Assembly: GCF_011684115.1 (NCBI RefSeq)
Contig: NZ_JAADJV010000003.1
Coordinates: 1-64,000, forward strand
Direction of reading: 5' to 3'
DNA: 64,000 bases
Source of the DNA: Rahnella aceris
GTDB lineage: Bacteria; Pseudomonadota; Gammaproteobacteria; Enterobacterales; Enterobacteriaceae
The notes beneath the pieces were generated by a model. The model saw nothing but the letters and a program-made list of their open reading frames with translations. It was not told the origin of the DNA and did no database searches. The position numbers were made by a program, and so were the translations under genes. How positions within the stretch are numbered: the stretch's first letter is position 1; every line of letters starts with the position of its first letter. Positions 54,365-62,324 of this stretch are shown here, piece by piece.

Positions 54365-54505
54365 GTCCGAAAACCCACGGATCCTGCTGTACTCATCCCG
54401 CTTAAAATAACTCCTGTAAATAAAATAAATCCTATCTGATACAATCAGTAAACGGGTGCACAACGGGCGTGCCCTGACTTTTTACGGCAAGTGAGTGCGG
54501 CAACC

Positions 54506-55582
54506 ATGAGCGTGATACAGAGCCTTATCAAACAAGCATTTGGAACCGGTAACAGCAACGAAGCAGCCACTTTCCTGGCCAGTGCGTGCAACCGGATGAA
54601 AGCCATGGATAAAACAACCATCGCCCGCGAAGTGGAAAGCGCGCTCAGAGGCATCAGTTTCAGCCGCGCCGAGACAGATAAGGCAAAAGTAAAAACTGTT
54701 TATAAAGACACCGCCGTCACGCTCGAAAAGCTCGCCTCACTGGAAAAACAGGTGTGCAGCCTGAAGAATGAACTGGCCGTTGCGCGTAACCAAACAGGCA
54801 AAGGCAATACAGAAGACGCTGAGCGGATGAAAGGGGAGTTGTCGCGTCTTAACACCCGCATCAGCGAACTGCTTCGACAATCTGACATACAGAAAAAGCA
54901 GCACGCCGATGAACTGGCATTGTTGCGTTCGCGCCAGCGTGCAGACGGCCATTCAAACTCCGCAGAACTCGATGCCGCCAACAGCCTGATTGCGTATACC
55001 GGCAGTCAGATGACCGCGATGGCGGCGGCGCGTGATGCGCTGCAACAGCGTTTAACCCGGCTGGAAACCGAGTCGGAACGCCGGGTGCGTGAGGAAGAAG
55101 ATAAACGCCATGCCGCCAACCGCCGTGCTGACGGGAATTACGCCCTGCTCGGACAGCAGAAAGAACTGACGGCTGAGGCGAACCGTAAAATCACGCAGCT
55201 TCGTGCCAGCCTGAAACTCGAAGAGTATGAAGGGCAGAACGCGAAGACCGAAAAGGCAAAACTGAAGAAGCAGATTGCCGAGCTGGAAGATGAAAACAGC
55301 CGCCTGGCCGAACGCTTGTGTGATAACGAAGAAGATTGCGAACGGCTCAGTAATGCGCTGGAAAGAACAAATCAGGAATTTGCTGCCTACAAAAAGCAAA
55401 AAGAACGCCTGACCCGCTGGATCCACATACCCGGCGCCATGATGGGGATTTCCGTCGTTGCGCTGGTATTGTACTCAGATGCCCAACCCGGACATCTGTT
55501 TGACAGTCTTGCCCCCGCTGTATTTCTGGGCAGCGTCGTCTATGCCCTTTCCCTGATGATTGCGTTTACCCGCAGGGCGTAA
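54506..55582 (+). CDS. Coiled-coil protein with C-terminal membrane anchor, unknown
   Basis: 358 residues from the ATG at 54506 (GTG at 54491 is an alternative). Residues about 70-305 are nearly continuous coiled coil rich in Glu, Lys, Arg and Ala. Two membrane helices close the protein (IPGAMMGISVVALVLYSD and LAPAVFLGSVVYALSLMIAF). No known domain is recognised. It stands directly upstream of the vgrG stub and T6SS toxin genes, so it may belong to that island. Confidence 0.75.
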   Translation: MSVIQSLIKQAFGTGNSNEAATFLASACNRMKAMDKTTIAREVESALRGISFSRAETDKAKVKTVYKDTAVTLEKLASLEKQVCSLKNELAVARNQTGKGNTEDAERMKGELSRLNTRISELLRQSDIQKKQHADELALLRSRQRADGHSNSAELDAANSLIAYTGSQMTAMAAARDALQQRLTRLETESERRVREEEDKRHAANRRADGNYALLGQQKELTAEANRKITQLRASLKLEEYEGQNAKTEKAKLKKQIAELEDENSRLAERLCDNEEDCERLSNALERTNQEFAAYKKQKERLTRWIHIPGAMMGISVVALVLYSDAQPGHLFDSLAPAVFLGSVVYALSLMIAFTRRA

Positions 55583-55783
55583 CCGGGGGGCGTGTCTAAA
55601 GAGCCTCTGTTGTGGTCAGATAACAGAAGGGCTTCACTAGCTTTTGTCTGGTACCTCTTATTATTAACACTTCCCGAATTCCCAATTCTGAGTAAACTCT
55701 ATTCCCACAATTTCACCATGTGAATACAGTTTCCTCACACCCCGAAAAGCAGGATGCTTTTCACATGTCAGCCAGGGACCGGA

Positions 55784-56107
55784 ATGAACACACTTTCCCG
55801 CTATTCTCTCGATATCTGGAACAGCCCGTACCATCTGGACGTGCTGAGCTTTCGCGGCGAGGAACATCTCAGCGAGACTTTTTCCTACACCGTTGACGTC
55901 ACCTGCCCCGAACCGGATATCGGTGCCGCGCAGATGCTGCGCCAGTTCACCTGCTTTACCCTGGGCACGCCTTTCCAGCCTGAACGCGCCGTGTATGGCG
56001 TTATCCGTGACTTTCAGCGCCTGTCCACCTCCGCCGACGAAACCCTGTACCGGATCCGGACCGGGAACGCTACACCTCACTTGATGCGGCAACGGACAGC
56101 CTTTTAA
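55784..56107 (+). pseudogene. vgrG (tssI) remnant, N-terminal about 90 residues only
   Basis: MNTLSRYSLDIWNSPYHLDV, RGEEHLSETFSYTVDVTCPE and AVYGVIRDFQRLSTSADETL match the start of the VgrG gp27-like domain. Homology stops at LYRI, after which the frame ends within 17 codons; full VgrG is 600 or more residues. The spike domain is gone, so it cannot work as a T6SS tip. It precedes a toxin gene by 23 nt, the usual vgrG-effector order, and probably marks a deletion between vgrG and its cargo. Confidence 0.85.
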
Positions 56108-56130
56108 CGAAATAACAGGGACAATCACCA

Positions 56131-57594
56131 ATGGATGACGATTTCGAAAAGGCGCTGGCATTTTTCACCCCGCCGCCTGACAGCTGGGTCTGCAGCGGGC
56201 AAAGAAAAATTGAGGCCGCAGGGCAATGGATTTGGGAAATCCTGCAGGGAGATTTCAATACCGGACAAACCACCGGACAGGTCGTCACGGGGACGGTGAT
56301 TTCCATGATCCCGTTTGTGGATCAGCTCTGCGATATCCGCGATCTGGTGGCTAACTGCAAAAAAATTAATGAAGACGACAGCGACACCTGGGCATGGGTT
56401 GCGTTATGCCTGACATTGATCGGCTGCTTCCCGGTGTTAGGGTCGCTGTGCAAGGGCGGATTTAAAGTCCTGTTTTTGTATTTGCGCAAAAGTCATCTGG
56501 ATCAGCTAAACAACCCCGGCCAGCTTTACCGTGCTCTTGAAGGCGCCATCGGCTTATTGAACGATTTTCTGAATATGCCCGCCACGCGCAGCGCGCTGAA
56601 GTATCTGAAAATTTATAACCCTTACCGTTTCCTCGAGGAGAAATTACGCGGCGTGATCGACAGCCTGGACGTCTTCGATCTGTTAAGTGTTTTTGATGAA
56701 CTCCTCTCCGTCACCAAAAAACTTCTCGATAAAGTCACGGCCTGGGGCCCGGCATCGTTAAAGCAACCCGTAGCCGCGTTGTGGAACATGCTGATGGCAG
56801 TACGTCGCAACGCGGACCGGATGCTAAGTAAAGCCCTCGCCCCCGTCACGGATTTACTGGAAAAACTGGCAAACCGCCTGCGTGTTGAAGGTGACAATGC
56901 CTACCGCGCGCATGTGGGCACCAACGTACACCTCTACGGCGGCGAACGGGCGGCTAAAGAAGTGGAGATGTTTAAGCAGGAAAAACCGGATTGGGTGGAT
57001 GTTGGGGTATCCGTGGAGAAATATAAGCCGATTAAAAAACTATCCAAACCACAAATCGTCCAAATTGACCAAGGCTGGCCAGACATTAAAAACATGCCTC
57101 ACCGCAAAACACCTTTGAATGGGAAATTTAATACTTTCGATAATTCCATGACAGGCGTTGAAATTCCCCCGGGTGAAATTATCTATCGGGTCATTGACCC
57201 AAACTCTTCAGACAACAGCATCTGCTGGATGCGTAAGGCAGAGTTTGAAAAACTGACATCGAAAAGTGACTGGCGTAAAAACTTTGCCGTATGGAAAAGC
57301 TGGAATGAAAACGGGGAATATGTCGTTTACACCGTTCCGCCGGGGCAACCGCTTAAAGTCTGGGAAGGTCGCGCTGCAACACAAGTTAATGAGAATGCCA
57401 AAGAATATTCGCTGGAAGGTGGAGCGGTACAAATCGTACTGGACCCGTCGCAGCTTAGAAAAGAGTTTACCGGTGAGCGGCGTAAAACCGGCTGGGGCTA
57501 TGGTGATGTGGCCGGTGACCCTGTCAGCCCTTATCTGGGGCTACCGAAGCTAGAGAATAAAAACAACTGGTATGAACCAAAAGGAAAAGAATAA
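56131..57594 (+). CDS. T6SS-type toxin (effector) with unrecognised C-terminal domain
   Basis: 487 residues. The N-terminal half has hydrophobic segments (VTGTVISMIPFVDQLCDIRD; WAWVALCLTLIGCFPVLGSL) of the kind seen in VgrG-linked effectors with a translocation region. A long helical middle (about 120-265) follows, then a beta-rich C-terminal part (about 320-470: IPPGEIIYRVIDPNSS, then WMRKAEFEKL and GGAVQIVLDPSQLR) that should carry the toxic activity. The YRV pattern hints at an ADP-ribosyltransferase-like fold, weakly. The stop overlaps the next ATG (TAATG), the signature of a toxin-immunity pair. Confidence 0.7.
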   Translation: MDDDFEKALAFFTPPPDSWVCSGQRKIEAAGQWIWEILQGDFNTGQTTGQVVTGTVISMIPFVDQLCDIRDLVANCKKINEDDSDTWAWVALCLTLIGCFPVLGSLCKGGFKVLFLYLRKSHLDQLNNPGQLYRALEGAIGLLNDFLNMPATRSALKYLKIYNPYRFLEEKLRGVIDSLDVFDLLSVFDELLSVTKKLLDKVTAWGPASLKQPVAALWNMLMAVRRNADRMLSKALAPVTDLLEKLANRLRVEGDNAYRAHVGTNVHLYGGERAAKEVEMFKQEKPDWVDVGVSVEKYKPIKKLSKPQIVQIDQGWPDIKNMPHRKTPLNGKFNTFDNSMTGVEIPPGEIIYRVIDPNSSDNSICWMRKAEFEKLTSKSDWRKNFAVWKSWNENGEYVVYTVPPGQPLKVWEGRAATQVNENAKEYSLEGGAVQIVLDPSQLRKEFTGERRKTGWGYGDVAGDPVSPYLGLPKLENKNNWYEPKGKE

Positions 57595-58412
57595 TGGGTA
57601 TTTTACATCCGCAGGAATGTTACTTTTTAGAAAAATTTATCTCAGCAGAACATTATGCCGAAACCCGTGATGCCATTATTGCTTATATCGATGCACATGA
57701 GGAAGCACTGGCAAGATATAAACGTGAAATGCCGCTTAACGCCAGAAAGCTCCCACAGTGGCAACAGGCCGATGTGGTATGGGAGTCTCGGGTGATGCCT
57801 AATATCAGGCCAATGAAAGAACGATACATGAAAGCTTATATCCTACGAACTCATAACGATATCAAAGCATTCGATATCGGTCATGCTATGAGCAATATTA
57901 ACAAAGGTATTGTCGAGTTTTGGAATGGCTGGATGAAGGAGGAGGATATTTTAAATATCTCTGAATTAGAATATAAAGCATCAGCATTAGACAATAGACT
58001 GTCATATACTTTGCGCGGCAATTGGGACGACGGGGATTTGACCTATACCGGCTGCGGAAGCTTATATTCAAACATTGAACTCCCAGCAAAAATACCTTGT
58101 TATGAACTTGATCCTTCCGTAAGAATAGAAATAGGACAAAATCCCGAACAAACAGGATTCTATCTTCCGGATATTAAGTTTGCACCAGCCCGGTTTATTC
58201 CCGAGGACTTTGGGCAACCAGTCCCTGCATCTCAGGGCATCAGGCGCAGTAACTGGTCAGACCCAGACACAGGTGAAAAAGATTACGGTTGGGAAGAAAC
58301 TGAGTGGACCGAAACCGGCTGGACCCTTATTCGTCGGGTTGAAGGCGAATTTATCGATGTGCCGCCAGAAGGTTTTTTCCCAAAAGGATTACCGGAAGAA
58401 TTATACGGCTGA
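57594..58412 (+). CDS. Immunity protein (Imm71-like)
   Basis: 272 residues. It starts MGILHPQECYFLEKFISAEH, then AETRDAIIAYIDAHEEAL, close to what I recall of the Imm71/72 family found behind polymorphic toxins. The N-terminal half is helical; the C-terminal half is rich in Pro, Trp and acidic residues (GWEETEWTETGWTLIRRVEG). The 1-nt overlap with the toxin gene means both are made together. It should bind and block the toxin's C-terminal domain. Confidence 0.75.
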   Translation: MGILHPQECYFLEKFISAEHYAETRDAIIAYIDAHEEALARYKREMPLNARKLPQWQQADVVWESRVMPNIRPMKERYMKAYILRTHNDIKAFDIGHAMSNINKGIVEFWNGWMKEEDILNISELEYKASALDNRLSYTLRGNWDDGDLTYTGCGSLYSNIELPAKIPCYELDPSVRIEIGQNPEQTGFYLPDIKFAPARFIPEDFGQPVPASQGIRRSNWSDPDTGEKDYGWEETEWTETGWTLIRRVEGEFIDVPPEGFFPKGLPEELYG

Positions 58413-58446
58413 TCAAAGTGTTCGCCTTAGTCCGCCGTCAATAATT

Positions 58447-59205
58447 TTACTTCACTGCCCCCATTGCCGCCTGCTCAATCAGTGCGGCCACTTCTTTTGG
58501 ATGTGATTCATAAACGGAATGGCTGGCGCCTGCGATTTCCACGGTGTGGCTGTGTGCGCGTTTGGCGTACATGCGTTCTAAATCAGGGTTAATGATCTTG
58601 TCGGCCTTCGCCACCATGTACCAGCTCGGTTTCACTTTCCAGGCCGGATCAGGAATGTTCGCAGTAAATACGCTGGCGGATGTCAGCATCTGGGCCTGCG
58701 CTTCAAATTCAGCCTGTTTACGTGGCAGGTCTGCGGCGAAATCAGACGGGAAATTGGCCGGATTGATGTACAGGAAACCGTCCGGCGTTTTCACAAACGG
58801 ATGCGCGGAGTTCGGGAATTTCTTACCGTTAATCGCTTCGGTTTCCCCGTTGTCCAGCGCATGCGCCGCGATATACACCAGCCCCGCTACGTGCGGATCG
58901 TTGCCTGCTTCAGTAATAATCGCGCCGCCATAACTGTGGCCGACCAAAATGGCAGGGCCGTTTTGTCTGTCCAGAATACGTTTAGTGGCTGCAACGTCTT
59001 CGGCAAACGACGTCAGTGGTTCCTGTACCAGTGTCACTTTATAGCCATCGCGGGTCAGAATGTCATACACCGGACGCCAGCCAGAGCCGCCAACAAATGC
59101 GCCGTGAACCAGCACGATATTTTTCACTGGCGCAGCGGTGGCTGCCTGGCAACCGAACGCCGCAGTGGCGGCAAACAACAATGTTGAAACTACACGTAAA
59201 CGCAT
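58447..59205 (-). CDS. Exported alpha/beta hydrolase
   Basis: 252 residues from the ATG at 59205 (AGAGG upstream); 59310 is rejected because it would bury the signal peptide MRLRVVSTLLFAATAAFGCQ. Core motifs: oxyanion HGAFVGGSGW, nucleophile GHSYGGAII, acid in NPDLERM region, His in GASHSVYESHP. It resembles EstC/pyrethroid-hydrolase-like esterases, commonly annotated only as alpha/beta hydrolases. Substrate unknown. Single gene. Confidence 0.85.
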   Translation of the reverse strand: MRLRVVSTLLFAATAAFGCQAATAAPVKNIVLVHGAFVGGSGWRPVYDILTRDGYKVTLVQEPLTSFAEDVAATKRILDRQNGPAILVGHSYGGAIITEAGNDPHVAGLVYIAAHALDNGETEAINGKKFPNSAHPFVKTPDGFLYINPANFPSDFAADLPRKQAEFEAQAQMLTSASVFTANIPDPAWKVKPSWYMVAKADKIINPDLERMYAKRAHSHTVEIAGASHSVYESHPKEVAALIEQAAMGAVK

Positions 59206-59992
59206 GGCACGACCTCTTTTACTGTGATCAGAAATGAAACTCAGTGTGTGATGCCACTTTGCGTGTGGCGCTCTGACAGAGGAGTGACCTGCGGATGACA
59301 AAAAAGTCATAAAGCCGCTGACCCGCAGGATGCGGTGAAAACGTTTCCCCGGCTTTATTTGCGGGTATTTTAAGCGCCGTGAGAATTCTCCTTTTTATAT
59401 CTTTTGTAAAGACGCCACGGTTTCATTACACGGAACTTATCGTCTGAAAAAACAGCGATGAATATGCCGCTGTCTTGAAATAGTGGTCTATATTTATTCT
59501 GAGGTCTGCGCCTTCGTCTGGATTTCGAAAGACAAAAAGGAATTAGCCAGCTGAAAATATTCTCTGATAAATACGCATCAGGTGCATTTTTGTTTTCCGG
59601 TAAATCACCTAATTATCAGTTGGTTGTATATTGTGTAATCGTTACCACTGAGGCGCGGATAAATACCGGGAGATCGTTGGACGATTTTTCGAATGAAAGC
59701 GGATGTTTATTTTGTGTCGGAATATAAACGGTATCAGACGAATAAAACCCTGTATTTTGCGCGGAGATAGAATTTGAAAATGGCCTCAGATGTACACTGC
59801 GTGCGGTATTTTGTTAAAAATTTATATTTGTAAAGTTGCGTATGTACTAACAGGAAGAAAAAATCTATAGTGAGCCCCTTCACGGCTCTCAATCAGATTG
59901 GTCAATTTATGTCTACTTCTTATGTCCAGAATTGAGAGATGCGTCGTATTTTTTGACTCAACCTTTTAACGTAAAACAAAAGAACTCATAAA
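59206..59992. other. 787-nt intergenic region upstream of pqqU
   Basis: AT-rich toward the right end. I see no convincing gene on either strand, no clear Fur box and no long repeat. It must carry the promoter for pqqU and perhaps for gcd. Confidence 0.5.
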
Positions 59993-62146
59993 GTGAACGC
60001 CAAAACCTCTGCTTTTATCATCACGTTTTTGTCATTTTTTAACCCGGTATCAGTCAGTTACGCCCAGTCTTCGACAGCGTCGCCGAAAGATGATGCGGGT
60101 GACACCGCCGGCTCATCAACAATGATGGTCATCAAGCGTGAAAGCACCGGTAAATTATCCGAACTCGATACCCCGGCGGCAGTCAGCGTGATTGATGGCG
60201 GGGATTTCAGAAACAGCAAAGCGCAGGTCAATCTGTCTGAAAGCCTTGGCAGCGTCCCCGGTTTACAGGTTCAGAACCGCCAGAACTATGCGCAGGATCT
60301 GCAACTTTCCGTTCGCGGATTCGGCAGCCGTTCCATGTATGGCGTGCGCGGTGTGCGTATTTACGTTGATGGTATTCCTGCCACCATGCCGGACGGGCAG
60401 GGACAGACCTCCAATATTGACCTGAACTCGGTAGAGCGTGTTGAAGTGCTCCGCGGGCCGTTCTCAGCGCTGTACGGCAACGCCTCCGGCGGCGTGGTGA
60501 ACGTCGATACCCAAACCGGTTCACAGCCTGCCAAACTGGAAGCGGGCACTTATTTCGGCAGCTACGGTTCGTTTCGTAACAGCGTCAAAGCCAGCGGCGC
60601 AACCGGCGACGGCACCCATGCCGGTGATGTGAATTACCTGATTTCCGGTTCCCGTTTCACCACTGACGGCTACCGTGACCATAGCGGTACGCAGAAAAAT
60701 CTCGGCAACGGCAAGCTGGGCGTGCGTATTGATGATGACAGCACCCTGACGCTGATGTTTAACAGCGTGTCCGTGGATGCCAACGATCCGGGTGGCCTGA
60801 CAGAATCTGAATGGCATGATGACCCGAAGCAGGCCAAACGCGCCGATCAGTACAACGCCCGTAAGAATCTGGATCAGACACAAGTCGGGTTACGCTATCA
60901 GCGTCAGATGGGCGAAAACGACGAGTTCAGCCTGATGACTTATCACGGCGAACGCCACACGACGCAGTACCAGACCATTCCGGCGGCATCGCAGAAAAAT
61001 CCGCTGAACGCGGGCGGGGTGATTGTTCTGGAACGTAAGTATTCCGGTGTGGATACCCGCTGGAAACATGACGCTCAGATAGGTTCCGTACCGTTTTCCG
61101 TCACCGGCGGGCTGGATTATGAAACCATGACCGAGCGTCGTTTCGGTTATGAAAACTTCAATGATGAAGGCGATCTGGGCGTGAAAGGCGACGAACGCCG
61201 TAACGAAAAGAACGTGATGTGGAACCTCGATCCCTATCTGCAAACCACGTGGAACCTGACATCGCGCTGGACGCTGGATGCCGGTGCGCGTTACAGCACC
61301 GTGAGTTTCGACTCGCAGGATTATTACATTACCGGCAGCAACCCTGATGACAGCGGTTCGCGCCGTTATCACAAACTGCTGCCGATGGCGTCCCTGAACT
61401 ATGCCGTGACGCCTGCACTGAACACTTATATTTCGGCCGGGCGCGGTTTCGAAACGCCGACCATTAACGAGCTTTCTTACCGCACCGACGGTAAATCTGG
61501 CCTGAATCTGGGACTGGAACCTTCCACCAGTAACACCGTGGAACTGGGCAGCAAATGGCGCGTGGGCAACGGTTTAGTGACCGCTGCCGTCTTCCAGACC
61601 GATACCGATGACGAGCTGATTGTGGCACAAAGTGTCGGCGGGCGGTCAAGCTACACCAACGCCGGTAAGACACGCCGTCGCGGTCTGGAACTGTCGTTAG
61701 ATCAGCAGATTGAAGAAAACTGGCGCGTGAAAATGGCCTGGACGCTGCTCGATGCTACTTTCCGCAACGAGACCTGTGGCGCGGGTGATTGCACACCAGC
61801 AGGCAACCGACTGCCGGGTATTGCGCGCAACATGGGCTACGCTTCTCTTGAGTGGGCACCGGTTGACGGCTGGCACGCGGGCGCCGATGTGCGATACATG
61901 AGCGACATTGAAGTAAACGACGAAAACAGTGAACAGGCCCCCGCTTATACCGTGGCCAGCGTGAATGCGGGTTACCGCTTCAACTGGAACAAAGTGACGC
62001 TCGATTTGTTTACCCGCGTCGACAACCTGTTCGACAGAAATTATGTCGGTTCTGTGATTGTTAATGAAGGCAATGGCCGTTATTTCGAACCGGCACCTGG
62101 CAGAAACTACGGTGGCGGCGCTACGCTTTCTTATAGTTTCGAATAA
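59993..62146 (+). CDS. pqqU: TonB-dependent PQQ receptor PqqU (YncD)
   Basis: 717 residues with a GTG start. Signal peptide ends near SYA-Q. A TonB box-like TMMVIKRES is followed by the plug (ELDTPAAVSVIDGGDF, GLQVQNRQNYAQDLQLSVRG) and a 22-strand barrel closing in ATLSYSFE. Long stretches match E. coli YncD, recently shown to import pyrroloquinoline quinone (PQQ). Placement 178 nt before gcd, a PQQ enzyme, supports the role: scavenged PQQ would activate the dehydrogenase. Confidence 0.9.
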   Translation: MNAKTSAFIITFLSFFNPVSVSYAQSSTASPKDDAGDTAGSSTMMVIKRESTGKLSELDTPAAVSVIDGGDFRNSKAQVNLSESLGSVPGLQVQNRQNYAQDLQLSVRGFGSRSMYGVRGVRIYVDGIPATMPDGQGQTSNIDLNSVERVEVLRGPFSALYGNASGGVVNVDTQTGSQPAKLEAGTYFGSYGSFRNSVKASGATGDGTHAGDVNYLISGSRFTTDGYRDHSGTQKNLGNGKLGVRIDDDSTLTLMFNSVSVDANDPGGLTESEWHDDPKQAKRADQYNARKNLDQTQVGLRYQRQMGENDEFSLMTYHGERHTTQYQTIPAASQKNPLNAGGVIVLERKYSGVDTRWKHDAQIGSVPFSVTGGLDYETMTERRFGYENFNDEGDLGVKGDERRNEKNVMWNLDPYLQTTWNLTSRWTLDAGARYSTVSFDSQDYYITGSNPDDSGSRRYHKLLPMASLNYAVTPALNTYISAGRGFETPTINELSYRTDGKSGLNLGLEPSTSNTVELGSKWRVGNGLVTAAVFQTDTDDELIVAQSVGGRSSYTNAGKTRRRGLELSLDQQIEENWRVKMAWTLLDATFRNETCGAGDCTPAGNRLPGIARNMGYASLEWAPVDGWHAGADVRYMSDIEVNDENSEQAPAYTVASVNAGYRFNWNKVTLDLFTRVDNLFDRNYVGSVIVNEGNGRYFEPAPGRNYGGGATLSYSFE

Positions 62147-62324
62147 CTTTTAGTCAGTACGTTCAGTCAGCAGAACAATGAACCACGCGGTGCTGCCCGT
62201 TACCTGCACTTTTTGAAGCGGGGCAGCACATGCAAGGAATGACACCCGGTGAGAACCGGATGTTCTTGAAGATTCGGCTCATGCCTGAATCGACGATTAT
62301 AAAAAATCAGTAAGGTCATCAACT

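Noticed and set aside
54491..54505. GTG start for the coiled-coil gene
   Set aside because: Possible, but the ATG 15 nt downstream is equally placed and more usual; kept only as an alternative.
56131..57594. Firm call of an ADP-ribosyltransferase toxin
   Set aside because: Only a weak YRV-like pattern is visible; the catalytic triad cannot be confirmed by eye.
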